The translations under genes were made by a program, and so were the position numbers. Shown piece by piece: positions 44,245-51,687 of a stretch of DNA of 64,000 nt. The notes under the pieces were generated by a model, which was not told where the DNA came from, searched no databases, and saw only the letters and a list, made by a program, of their open reading frames with translations. The stretch's first letter is position 1. Each line of letters starts with the position of its first letter. The DNA comes from Variovorax paradoxus (GTDB lineage: Bacteria > Pseudomonadota > Gammaproteobacteria > Burkholderiales > Burkholderiaceae_C), in the NCBI RefSeq assembly GCF_029919115.1, contig NZ_CP123990.1:4676501-4740500 (forward strand), written 5' to 3'.

Positions 44245-45153
44245 TCAAGCCGTCTTGGGTTTGACGATCTGCACCGATGATTTTGGCAGTCCGAGCTGCT
44301 CCTCCCGGATCAGGTCCGCCAGTATTTTTGCTTTGAACTGCGGCGAGTCCTTGCGCCAAATGAGCATCGTCCTCACCGTCCGGAAATCACCCTTGAGCTT
44401 GTGCTCCGAGAGCCTCGCGCGCTCGGTGTAGGTGTCCAACACGGCCGCCGGAATGAGTGCAACGCCCATGCCCGCCACGCAACACCCGAGGATGGCGTGG
44501 TAGGAGCCGACCTCGATGATTCGTCGAGGCGCCATGTTGTCTCGGGCGCACCAGGCTTCCAATCGTTGCCGATGGGGACAGTCGGGCTCGAAAACCAGCA
44601 GCGTGCCTTTGCGGATGTCGTGGGCGGAGCGAATCGGCGGATGACCGACGGGACCAATGATCACCAGCTGTTCCGTACACGCCACGAGGCTGTCCAGCCG
44701 TGGATCGGAGACTGGTTCAGCGACCAGTGCTGCGTCGAGTTCCCCCGACAATACGCGGATTGTTAGCGGACGCGGCGCGCCTGTGCAAAGCTCTATCGAT
44801 AACTCCGGGTAGCGCTCGTGGATTTGCCCAAGAAGCGACGGTAGGCGGATGGCCGCTGTGCTTTCCATGGCGCCCAGATGAAGGACGCCGCGCGGCACCT
44901 GTTCGTGCATGGCATTCCGCGCTTGCTCGGCCAACGACAGCAGGCGGTTCGAGAAGTCGAGTAGCACCTTGCCCTGCGGTGAGAGCTGGAGACGCCGGCC
45001 CTCCCGGCTGAAGAGCGCGACGCCGAGATCGTCTTCGAGATTCTTGATGCGCGTCGTGACATTGGAGGGAACGCGATGCAGCAGCTCGGCTGCTCGCGTG
45101 ATGCCGCCGGCCGTAACAACGGCTTGGAAGACGCGCAAATCGGAGAGGTCCAT
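44245..45153 (-). CDS. LysR-family transcriptional regulator
   Basis: Protein of 302 aa. The N-terminal winged helix is clear (LRVFQAVVTAGGITRAAELL, NVTTRIKNLEDDLGVALF), with a substrate-binding-like C-terminal domain of two lobes. It is divergent from the small monooxygenase at 45267 and likely controls it; a perfect inverted repeat lies between them. The subtype resembles regulators of antimicrobial or quinone stress genes. Confidence 0.92.
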   Translation of the reverse strand: MDLSDLRVFQAVVTAGGITRAAELLHRVPSNVTTRIKNLEDDLGVALFSREGRRLQLSPQGKVLLDFSNRLLSLAEQARNAMHEQVPRGVLHLGAMESTAAIRLPSLLGQIHERYPELSIELCTGAPRPLTIRVLSGELDAALVAEPVSDPRLDSLVACTEQLVIIGPVGHPPIRSAHDIRKGTLLVFEPDCPHRQRLEAWCARDNMAPRRIIEVGSYHAILGCCVAGMGVALIPAAVLDTYTERARLSEHKLKGDFRTVRTMLIWRKDSPQFKAKILADLIREEQLGLPKSSVQIVKPKTA

Positions 45154-45171
45154 GTTCTCAATCGGAGAATA

Positions 45172-45185
45172 AGTTCGTTCGAACT
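45172..45185. promoter_or_regulatory. Candidate LysR operator
   Basis: AGTTC-N4-GAACT is a perfect inverted repeat in the 113-bp divergent region between the LysR gene and the monooxygenase gene. It embeds the 8-bp palindrome GTTCGAAC and a T-N11-A-like spacing. The site lies just upstream of the LysR start, where autorepression sites usually are. Inferred from symmetry only. Confidence 0.4.
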
Positions 45186-45266
45186 ATTCATTTTACGAGA
45201 CGGAATCCGATTCATAGACTACGGCCACTTCATTGTCGAAGACCACCTCTCCTTGCAAGGCACCCC

Positions 45267-45590
45267 ATGATCGTGACCGTTTTCAGATCCAGACTGAACG
45301 CCGAAATTCAAGACGAATACCAACAAACTGCAGCTCGGATGAGCGAACTTGCCAAAGGCATTGCCGGCTACATCTCGCACAAGGGCTTCACCGCCGCAGA
45401 TGGCGAACGTGTGACGATCGTCGAGTTTGATTCCGAGGAAGGCCTGCGGGCTTGGGCGACCCATCCCGAACACATGGAGGCCAAGAAGACGGGGCGGCAG
45501 GTGTTCTTCTCGGAGTACCGCGTGCAGGTTTGCAACGTCATTCGGGACACCGCCAATAGAAAGCCCGCCACGCACCGTGTCAATGCTTGA
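45267..45590 (+). CDS. ABM-domain protein (antibiotic biosynthesis monooxygenase)
   Basis: Protein of 107 aa: MIVTVFRSRLN, EYQQTAARMSELAKGIAGYI, RVTIVEFDSEEGLRAWATHPEH, FFSEYRVQVCNVI. The HPEH motif before KKTGRQVFF is typical of the ABM family's second helix. Divergent from LysR. It is a second member of this fold within 4 kb. Confidence 0.85.
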   Translation: MIVTVFRSRLNAEIQDEYQQTAARMSELAKGIAGYISHKGFTAADGERVTIVEFDSEEGLRAWATHPEHMEAKKTGRQVFFSEYRVQVCNVIRDTANRKPATHRVNA

Positions 45591-45886
45591 ATGGGAAAAG
45601 GATGTCGCTGTGGATGTGATCGTTAGCATCGCCGGGCGATCCAGCGACGACCCACGACAACTTCCTCGGCTCAGCGCAGTCGTACGGTTGATCCAGCTCT
45701 TTTGGAAGATTGAATGCACACGGGCTGAGCGCAGTGACAGGATCGTTCCGCGATACTGAATTCCTGCGGCTTTGGAAGCACATCTGCCCCGTTCAAGTTC
45801 TGGGCAACCCTTTTCGAGCCTGCGCTAAATAACCGCTTCTGCCCGACTCAAGTCTCTCGGCGATAGAAGTTCAGACGGGGGGGCAT

Positions 45887-46516
45887 TTAAATCCCCTCCG
45901 ACCTAGCCGCATTGAGGGCATATTGCTCCGCGACGGGCACCGGCTTACGCGAACTTGTTCGGGTGGAACCTTGCTCGGTGAAGAGAAAGGGATAGAAATT
46001 GAAGCAGGTGTCTCCGTGCAGTGCTGCTACATCCGATTCCCATCCATCCCATCGCATGCCGCTGTAAAAGTCGTGCAGTCGACTCGTGAACGCCCATTGG
46101 GTGAACGCGGAGTGCCCAACCTCTAGCGACTCCCAGGCCAGCGTGTCGGGAGCGAAATAGTAAATCGTCCCCAGATCGTCGCCCAGTGCACCGCCGTTGA
46201 TCGCAAAGAAGCCGCCCACAGCATCATCTGCCACAAGGAGAAAGCCGTCGGACCGACCTTGATTCCATGTAGACAGGTTGCGCGTGAGCTTGGGATGCCC
46301 TGATCCCAGCATCCTGAGCCACCCGCCATCAATCAAGATGCCTCCGGTTTCGTACGCGATGGCTCCCAGTGTCGAGCGTGTGGTGACTTGGAGCTCTTGC
46401 AGCACGGAGTCACGATCCACGGATGGAGGAAGCAATTCAATGGCCAGGTCCGCAGCGCTCGCCCAAGCCTCGATGAACGCCAGGGCAGGTTCGCGGTGAT
46501 CCAGAAGTTCTTCCAA
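45887..46516 (-). CDS. DUF2625 family protein
   Basis: Protein of 209 aa. The core LQVTTRSTLGAIAYETGGILIDGGWLRMLGSG is strongly reminiscent of DUF2625. No enzyme motif. The only in-frame initiator near the usual N-terminus (EELLDHREPALAFIEAW) is TTG at 46516, without a good ribosome site, and another open frame runs through the upstream 80 bases. The 5' end may therefore be degenerate or frameshifted. Lower GC than flanking genes marks it as part of the accessory island. Confidence 0.75.
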   Translation of the reverse strand: MEELLDHREPALAFIEAWASAADLAIELLPPSVDRDSVLQELQVTTRSTLGAIAYETGGILIDGGWLRMLGSGHPKLTRNLSTWNQGRSDGFLLVADDAVGGFFAINGGALGDDLGTIYYFAPDTLAWESLEVGHSAFTQWAFTSRLHDFYSGMRWDGWESDVAALHGDTCFNFYPFLFTEQGSTRTSSRKPVPVAEQYALNAARSEGI

Positions 46517-46928
46517 CCCACCACGGTGTCTGGATAGCTGCGTCCATGCCTAAGCACAGGAAGATCTCCACGACCGCGCTCGCGTGAAACCATTCGTCAG
46601 ACTTGAGGCGCAGTTCGCCGGCTCCGAAGGTAAGGACGGTCCCGTCAGGAAACACCGGGCTCAGCTTATCGTGAAATGCTCGCAATCTCGTTGAGGTCGA
46701 GACATCGAAGCGTTCAACCATACAGGTGACGCCGCCGCCGGCCAGGTGCGTCAATGACCAGGACCCCAATACCTGGGCGCAATTCCTACACCGGCAATCC
46801 CGTTTAGCCCACGCCACGGCATCGCCGCGAGCATTGAATCTTGGCTTCTTGCCGAAATGATGAAAAGGAGCAGGCATGCCCAAGCGAGCACAAGATCCTG
46901 GTGATGAGGCGGGCCGCCTCGACCCCAT
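46437..46928 (-). CDS. Doubtful hypothetical protein overlapping DUF2625 gene
   Basis: An open frame of 163 codons. The middle (RLRAFHDKLSPVFPDGTVLT, LRLKSDEWFHASAVVEIFLC) has the composition of a folded protein, and no other frame covers 46517-46875. Against it: no good ribosome site, three competing Met starts, 80-bp overlap with DUF2625, and its 5' part is antisense to a small gene with a strong ribosome site. It may be the N-terminal part of a frameshifted fusion with the DUF2625 protein. No family recognised. Confidence 0.35.
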   Translation of the reverse strand: MGSRRPASSPGSCARLGMPAPFHHFGKKPRFNARGDAVAWAKRDCRCRNCAQVLGSWSLTHLAGGGVTCMVERFDVSTSTRLRAFHDKLSPVFPDGTVLTFGAGELRLKSDEWFHASAVVEIFLCLGMDAAIQTPWWVGRTSGSPRTCPGVHRGLGERCGPGH

Positions 46929-47166
46929 CGGCCCTCATGGCCCCAATCCGCCGTCGCACGGCCGAGTGAGCGGCGGTGACGCCGGAGCGGAAGCCGAAGT
47001 TAATTTCGACGACGATGAGATCTACTCAGGCACTGGTAAAAACAGCCGGCGCGGCGGGACTTCAAAAAGCGCGGGTGCTGACAGCGGGGCACTCGGCCCA
47101 CCGTCGGAGCAGTTGTCAGACAGCAACCAGCCGCGCGAGAAGAACGCGAACGGAACCGGGATGTAG
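46876..47166 (+). CDS. Small hydrophilic protein of unknown function
   Basis: Protein of 96 aa, low in hydrophobic residues and rich in Gly, Pro, Asp, Ser (EVNFDDDEIYSGTGKNSRRGG); probably disordered. It has the best ribosome site of the island, AAAAGGAGCAGGC just before the ATG. One of the few plus-strand genes here. No family recognised. Confidence 0.55.
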   Translation: MPKRAQDPGDEAGRLDPIGPHGPNPPSHGRVSGGDAGAEAEVNFDDDEIYSGTGKNSRRGGTSKSAGADSGALGPPSEQLSDSNQPREKNANGTGM

Positions 47167-47266
47167 CGCCGATTGGCGTGATGCAGGAACAGCCTTGGCC
47201 GTGCAATCGACCAATCGGCGAGAGCCTCCACCAAGCGCAAATGAGACATTGAGCATCGTTGAGCTA

Positions 47267-47740
47267 CTACCGGGCCATGACTGGTACTGGATACTTGGCA
47301 GGATGCTCCGGCTGCCCTTCGGGGGTCAGCCTTGCCTTCGCAAAGCAGTCAATCTCAGCAGGCAGGGCGACGCCCGATTGCGCCGAGCGGGTCCAAATGT
47401 TCGCCGCTACCTCCACCGCATTGGGGTCGTCGTAGCAACCCCGAGAGAGTGCGCGCAGATTGGGCCAGCGCTCAAAGGTAAGGCCGACGGTCGTTCCGCA
47501 AGTTGGGCAGAACTCGACATAGACTTTCTTCCCGCTTACATCCGATGTGTGCTCGTACTTGCGTATCTCGCCATCGTTGAACTCGACTCCCTCGACGGGG
47601 AATACGGAGTTGGCGTAGAACGAGGAGCCCGTCATCCGCTGACAGAAAGTGCAGTGACAAACAAGGGTTCTAAGTGGCGCCTGTTTGACGCGGAACTTGA
47701 CCGCTCCGCAGAGGCAGCCACCGTCAAGAACAAACGACAT
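47267..47740 (-). CDS. GFA-family (glutathione-dependent formaldehyde-activating-like) zinc protein
   Basis: Protein of 157 aa. The zinc/thiol ligands are in GGCLCGAVKF, CHCTFCQRMTGSSFYA and EFCPTCGTTVG, the standard CxC, CxxC pattern of the GFA/CENP-V fold. The family includes S-hydroxymethylglutathione synthases but most members have unknown substrates. It lies on the same strand as, and 93 bp from, the attC-like site; GFA genes are common passengers of integron cassettes. Confidence 0.9.
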   Translation of the reverse strand: MSFVLDGGCLCGAVKFRVKQAPLRTLVCHCTFCQRMTGSSFYANSVFPVEGVEFNDGEIRKYEHTSDVSGKKVYVEFCPTCGTTVGLTFERWPNLRALSRGCYDDPNAVEVAANIWTRSAQSGVALPAEIDCFAKARLTPEGQPEHPAKYPVPVMAR

Positions 47741-47827
47741 CCTGAAGCTCCTGGTTCAATTCTTTGATGACGCGAGGCGACATCTTTGAATCCTGCCACA
47801 GGCCTGACCGTCAGCTTCTGGCCGACT

Positions 47828-47906
47828 GCCGTCTAGCGGCGAAGCTGAGCCGCGGACCGAGCCTTGTCGAGGGACGTCGGCTCGAGCGACTGGTTCGGCA
47901 TCGGTT
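47828..47906 (-). repeat. attC-like palindromic element ('SLEPT' repeat)
   Basis: Read on the minus strand this begins GCCGAACC, passes through GTCGCTCGAGCCGAC, a loop, and GTCCGCGGCTCAGC, and ends GCCGCTAGACGGC. The inner arms pair (GAGCCG 47847-47852 with CGGCTC 47878-47883). The outer boxes GCCGAAC and GCTAGAC each differ from integron RYYYAAC/GTTRRRY cores by one base. Its translation gives the peptide NQSLEPT...SAAQLRR known from many proteobacterial genomes as a spurious repeat. It follows the DUF4019 gene by 4 bases, where a cassette's attC would be. Confidence 0.55.
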
Positions 47907-47909
47907 TCT

Positions 47910-48461
47910 CTAGCATCGGAATTGACTTCGAGCGCGTTGAATCATATCGGGAGTCATTTTCTCCGCGACAGACTTCTCGATTGAATTCGCTTCTTCGCGA
48001 ACCAGTTCGAACGACCCGTCCATCTGCTGGCGCCATGCGACAAAGCCACAATAGAGGCTCAGATTGGCAAACTGGCCGGTGAAATCGACCGCCGCATAGA
48101 CGCCGGGTTGGGTGTTGGGCGGATTTTTGTACCAGGTAATTTTCTGAAGTTTCCTTCCTTGCCCGCTTCCCGCCTTGCGGTAGAAGTCCTCAAGCAGGGC
48201 TTTCCACCCATCGAATGACACCGCCCGCTTCTGGCTTATGGAGAAGGTTGAGTACGCATCCGCAAAGCGCCCTTCATCTTTCGCTGCAAAGTAGGCGTAG
48301 GTTTGCTCAACCAATTTCCGGGCTTGTGCATCCGTAGGTCGGGACCCGGTATCTGGGAACGATGGAGAAACCTGTTGCGTTGGGAGTTCGATAGGCAACT
48401 GCTGCGCGAACGCGGCCGCCGAGGCGATTGCGGGAACCAGGGTGCAGAGAATTTTTCGCAT
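47910..48461 (-). CDS. Secreted DUF4019-family protein
   Basis: Protein of 183 aa with a Sec signal peptide (MRKILCTLVPAIASAAAFAQ). The mature domain has AKDEGRFADAYSTFS, WKALLEDFYRKAGSGQGRKL, KITWYKNPPNTQPGVYAAVDF, typical of DUF4019. Unknown function, periplasmic. Bounded by a GCTAG-type 7-mer just upstream of the ATG and the attC-like palindrome just downstream, so the gene is laid out like an integron cassette. Confidence 0.8.
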   Translation of the reverse strand: MRKILCTLVPAIASAAAFAQQLPIELPTQQVSPSFPDTGSRPTDAQARKLVEQTYAYFAAKDEGRFADAYSTFSISQKRAVSFDGWKALLEDFYRKAGSGQGRKLQKITWYKNPPNTQPGVYAAVDFTGQFANLSLYCGFVAWRQQMDGSFELVREEANSIEKSVAEKMTPDMIQRARSQFRC

Positions 48462-48468
48462 TTTCGAT

Positions 48469-48475
48469 GCCTAGC
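48469..48475 (-). other. attC-type half-core upstream of DUF4019 gene
   Basis: Minus-strand GCTAGGC, seven bases before the DUF4019 ATG and preceded by TCAAAC. It carries the same one-base departure from GTTRRRY as the downstream site's GCTAGAC. No full palindrome could be drawn on its far side, so this is only a candidate cassette boundary. Confidence 0.35.
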
Positions 48476-48706
48476 GTTTGACATGAGAGGACTAACGTCG
48501 AGTAGCAGGCGTGCGCAGATTCGATTCCTCGGTCATGAGGTCGCGTGCCTCCTAGAAGATATGGCCTGTGATTCCGGTGGATTGTTCATGGCCACCAGTT
48601 TGTGTGCACGCGCACCGAATGTCTGTTTCCGAGCGAATTGGGCCTCTCAACGTTGAATGACGGCGTCTGGCCGATTGTTGTCCTAGGGGAGCGGGAGCTT
48701 CATCAA

Positions 48707-49285
48707 TCAACTGGTGAAGACTGAAGGCTCTAGCAATTTCACGCCAAGAAGCTCTCGCTCGATTCTTTTGGACAACCCATCTTGCACTGCAATCTGACCG
48801 ATTTGCGGTAGATATGCCAGCGGCGTAGAGGTCAATGCGTCGGGCTTCAGAACGAGCTTGCTCACATCCCTCATCAAGCCGTGTTTGAGCAGCCGCGGAT
48901 CAAATTTCGACTGAGACAAATCGATTGCCGTTCCCTCCACGGCCAAAACATTGAGCGCGAAGAACTCGCCCGTCAGGCTCGTCTTCTTATAGGTGACTTC
49001 TAGAGGAAGAAATTCGCATTGGCACTGATGTGCTTGCAAGAGGAGCGCAAACCGCTGTGAGACGATCCAAAAAGGGACCGTCATGATGAAGTCGGTCAGC
49101 CCCGCAGGGCTTTCCCGATCATCTCGAAGAGCGACCCTCATCCGCCCCCAGTTCCGTCCGCAAAGCTGACCTTCATTGAGTTCGATGCTCAAGTCGTCAA
49201 ATATCCTGGCGAGGTCCGCTTGATGAGGAGTCGCTTCTGGTGCAGGGACGTCGCGCCGAAGATCGAGGGTCAGCAGCTTTGTCAT
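48707..49285 (-). CDS. Imm11/DUF1629-like immunity protein
   Basis: Protein of 192 aa. The order of segments, IELNEGQLCGRNWGRMRVAL, FWIVSQRFALLLQAHQCQCE, FFALNVLAVEGTAIDLSQSK and a late SKRIERELLGVKLLEP, matches the DUF1629/Imm11 layout, immunity proteins for polymorphic toxins. The ATG at 49285 removes a poorly coding N-terminal stretch that overlaps the gene upstream. It closes a three- or four-gene minus-strand unit. No cognate toxin gene is visible nearby. Confidence 0.62.
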   Translation of the reverse strand: MTKLLTLDLRRDVPAPEATPHQADLARIFDDLSIELNEGQLCGRNWGRMRVALRDDRESPAGLTDFIMTVPFWIVSQRFALLLQAHQCQCEFLPLEVTYKKTSLTGEFFALNVLAVEGTAIDLSQSKFDPRLLKHGLMRDVSKLVLKPDALTSTPLAYLPQIGQIAVQDGLSKRIERELLGVKLLEPSVFTS

Positions 49286-49307
49286 TTCGATGTTCGGTGC
49301 CTGGTTC

Positions 49308-49658
49308 TCAAGACAGCTTCGAGATTTGCCGGTTGTACAGCTCGCCGGCAAGGCTCCTGCCGGCGGCCTTGTCGCCCGATTCGAATGCCGCAATCATCTT
49401 CATCAGATCCGAACCGACCTGCTGAGCCACGTCGCGGTTTCTCAGCCGTGGCTCTGCCAGTACCCATAGGCCTCGCAAGTCCCTCATGTGAGTTTCGAAT
49501 GTCCAACTGCTCCAATCCGGGTATTCGTCAGGCGAGTTGGTCCAGGCGGCCGAGATGGCCCCTTCGAGGTTGTTCAAGGTCTCACGAAGTGACATAGCTT
49601 CCCCAAATTCTGCCGTCGACATGAGCTTCGAGCTCTCGTTAACCGCGATCTTAGCCAC
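49308..49658 (-). CDS. Small helical protein of unknown function
   Basis: Protein of 116 aa, soluble and helix-rich (ETLNNLEGAISAAW, THMRDLRGLWVLAEPRL, LMKMIAAFESGDKAAG). It starts with GTG at 49658, overlapping the ankyrin gene's stop by 8 bases, so it is translationally coupled. No family recognised; small proteins of this look are common next to immunity genes, which is inference only. Confidence 0.6.
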   Translation of the reverse strand: MAKIAVNESSKLMSTAEFGEAMSLRETLNNLEGAISAAWTNSPDEYPDWSSWTFETHMRDLRGLWVLAEPRLRNRDVAQQVGSDLMKMIAAFESGDKAAGRSLAGELYNRQISKLS

Positions 49659-50580
49659 GCGCGCCCCGCTTTCGGCGCTCCATCATCAGCCCTCTTAGGT
49701 AGGATGCAGTCTCGGTGTGCCCCTGAGCCTTGGCGAGATCTTCCGCGAGCATTCCTCGGGTCGAACGCAATTCCAAGCTCGCGCCAGCCTTCGTTAGCAC
49801 GCGTACGATTTCTATCGATCCGGCCCCGGACGCGACGTGCAGCGGTGAGAGCCCACCAGACACGCCATCGGCGCAATCAAGATGATTCAGTGAGACGCGA
49901 TGTTTGACCATGACGCGAATCACGCCTAGGTCTTCTTGAAGAACTGCATGGCATACAGGGCGCAATCCGGCAAGGTCTTTCGCTTCTCCGTCGACGCCAT
50001 TGGTCAATAGAAAATCTGCAGCGTCAGCATGGCCTGAGAAAATGGCAGTGTCCAGGACGGACGTTTTGGTCAGGGAAATCACGTTGAAGTTGGTCTTGTA
50101 GCGACTCAACAACTTCAGCATCTTCAATCCGTTCTGACTCGCGGTCGCGTAGTGAGCGACGGCATAGTCGTTGTTCTTGACGCCATTTTGGTAGTTCGGA
50201 TTTGCACCATGAGCCAGTAGATAGTGAGCTGTCCCCAGATTTCCCGCACCTGCGGCAATCAAGAGTGGCGAATCCCTCCTGGTGTCTTGTGTCGGCAGAT
50301 CAACTATCGCGCCATGTTCAACGAAAAGCGCAAGCATCCTTGCATCACCGATGCGTGCGGCGACATGCGTTGCCGAAGTACCTGATCCCGAGAATGGCGT
50401 GTTTGGAACGAAGCCACGCTGAAGGAGCTTTTCTGCCCTCGAGTAATTGAGAGTCTCGATGGCCTCCAACATCTCGCGTTCGCTCGCCGATGCTTCGGTC
50501 GCTCGTTGTGCAGATGCCGCGCTGGTGTACACCAGCAATGCGGAAGCAATGACGGCGGAGAAAGCTCGTAACAGATTCAT
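49651..50580 (-). CDS. Secreted ankyrin-repeat protein
   Basis: Protein of 309 aa. Signal peptide cleaved near SAASAQRA; then about six ankyrin repeats: GTSATHVAARIGDARMLALF, DSPLLIAAGAGNLGTAHYLL, TSVLDTAIFSGHADAADFLL, LSPLHVASGAGSIEIVRVL. Periplasmic ankyrin proteins act as binding partners, some as immunity proteins for secreted effectors. A GGATGG ribosome site precedes ATG 50580. The next gene is coupled to it. Confidence 0.85.
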   Translation of the reverse strand: MNLLRAFSAVIASALLVYTSAASAQRATEASASEREMLEAIETLNYSRAEKLLQRGFVPNTPFSGSGTSATHVAARIGDARMLALFVEHGAIVDLPTQDTRRDSPLLIAAGAGNLGTAHYLLAHGANPNYQNGVKNNDYAVAHYATASQNGLKMLKLLSRYKTNFNVISLTKTSVLDTAIFSGHADAADFLLTNGVDGEAKDLAGLRPVCHAVLQEDLGVIRVMVKHRVSLNHLDCADGVSGGLSPLHVASGAGSIEIVRVLTKAGASLELRSTRGMLAEDLAKAQGHTETASYLRGLMMERRKRGARG

Positions 50581-50597
50581 TTGCCATCCAAAATGAA

Positions 50598-50780
50598 CTA
50601 TCGCGCAAAGCGCAGCAGGATTTCGGGGTCGTTGGCAAGTGCAGTTTGTCCGACCGTTGCATCAAGATCGAGCGGAGTCGAGCGAACGTTCGCTTGGCGA
50701 AGATCGGTCGACTCCAAGGGCAAAAGTTTTTGCACCCTTTCGAGGAGGACCTGCAGTTCACGATCAGCAAGCAAGGTCAT
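50598..50780 (-). CDS. Short hypothetical protein ahead of the ankyrin gene
   Basis: A 60-codon frame (MTLLADRELQVLLERVQKLL ... ILLRFAR) ending 17 bp before the ankyrin start. It looks helical and soluble. No strong ribosome site. It may be a genuine small gene of the same operon or the remaining end of a longer, lost one. Confidence 0.42.
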   Translation of the reverse strand: MTLLADRELQVLLERVQKLLPLESTDLRQANVRSTPLDLDATVGQTALANDPEILLRFAR

Positions 50781-50872
50781 GGCGCTTTGACTTTAGTCTG
50801 GATTTTTTCACCCCGCCAATGTTTGGCGTTGGCGGCATTTTGTCTTCTGCGCCGGCCGACAGTTCATCCACA

Positions 50873-51262
50873 TTAACTTCGCAGGCGCTCCATAGCGGTC
50901 GCAGAGGCGATGAAGCCAAGCTTCGCGAAGAATCCTGCCGCGCCTTCTCGTCCGGCTCGAAGCACCCAGGTAATGTTCGGTTCCGACCCGACAAGGCGTT
51001 CGACGAGTGCCTGCCCGATGCCTCGCCTCCGGTGCGACTCAGAAACCACCACCATGGACAAGTACCCGTTTGAAATTCCATCGGTGATTGCGCGAGCGAA
51101 ACCGACGACCTGGTCGTCTGCCACCGCAACCAACGCTCGCTGCGAAGCCAAGATCAGCCGGCCGAATTCTTCAACGTTACCGACGCGATGGGCCCACCCG
51201 TTGCACGTCAGCAAGCGATGGACTGCATCGAAATCGGCAATAGCAATGCTGCGAACTAACAT
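50873..51262 (-). CDS. GNAT-family N-acetyltransferase
   Basis: Protein of 129 aa: MLVRSIAIADFDAVHRLL, ALVAVADDQVVGFARAITDG, LSMVVVSESHRRRGIGQALV (acetyl-CoA motif RRRGIG), FFAKLGFIAS. The ATG at 51262 has AGGAGCAGGG directly upstream and fits the domain start. The frame stays open 82 codons further, to 51508, but that part shows no domain. Substrate unknown. Confidence 0.88.
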   Translation of the reverse strand: MLVRSIAIADFDAVHRLLTCNGWAHRVGNVEEFGRLILASQRALVAVADDQVVGFARAITDGISNGYLSMVVVSESHRRRGIGQALVERLVGSEPNITWVLRAGREGAAGFFAKLGFIASATAMERLRS

Positions 51263-51307
51263 CCCTGCTCCTCGTGAAACTCGCTCGACTGAGGCGTTGT
51301 TGCGAAG

Positions 51308-51329
51308 GCCCGGTGTTGGCCGCATTCTG
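51308..51329 (+). repeat. 22-bp direct repeat, copy 1
   Basis: GCCCGGTGTTGGCCGCATTCTG; the partner at 52016-52037 differs at two bases. Related CTGGCCGAYTG pieces occur near 47817 and 48667. They resemble dispersed intergenic repeats of Burkholderiales genomes. The pair brackets the segment holding the MerR-type promoter and the truncated MerR gene. Confidence 0.6.
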
Positions 51330-51618
51330 CCGGCCGACAAAAGGGACTCGGCTTCGTCATAACTGAAAGGCTGACCCTTCGATTCGAATTGCTGTACTCG
51401 CCAAGGATCGGTTACCTCCGGGTCGCTGACGGCCGTGTGCATATCGTTGGGCAGCAAAGAAGCGGAGTCAATGAGTTGAGCGCCCCCAGATGTGCCATCG
51501 GCGCGCATCGAGCGTTCGCAGCAGTCGTACGAACATGGCCATCCTCAGGCTTCCCGCTGCCCGAACATGATGATGGCCATGCCATCCATTGCGCGCAAGG
51601 CCGACTCACAGAAAGCGC

Positions 51619-51649
51619 TTGCTCCTCAAGCCACTTGAGGTTCTAACCT
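51619..51649 (+). promoter_or_regulatory. MerR-type promoter with 19-bp spacer and SoxR-like dyad
   Basis: The region 51263-51687 has no other convincing gene. Candidate -35 TTGCTC (51619-51624) and -10 TAACCT (51644-51649) are 19 bp apart, the over-long spacer of MerR-family promoters. Within it CCTCAAG-CCA-CTTGAGG (51624-51640) is a perfect 7-3-7 dyad; the arms equal those of the E. coli soxS SoxR box as I remember it. It lies 39 bp before the MerR-effector-domain gene. Confidence 0.6.
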
Positions 51650-51687
51650 GCGGTTGGACCTTGAGTCTGTCTTCAAAGGAGCAATCG

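Noticed and set aside
47833..48051. Open frame of 72 codons ending in NQSLEPT...AAQLRR
   Set aside because: Its C-terminus is the translation of the attC-like palindrome and its N-terminus is antisense-overlapping coding sequence of the DUF4019 gene in another frame; it is a known kind of spurious call.
51263..51508. 82-codon N-terminal extension of the GNAT acetyltransferase
   Set aside because: The GNAT domain begins at 51262 behind an AGGAGCAGGG site; the extension shows no domain and contains one of the direct repeats.
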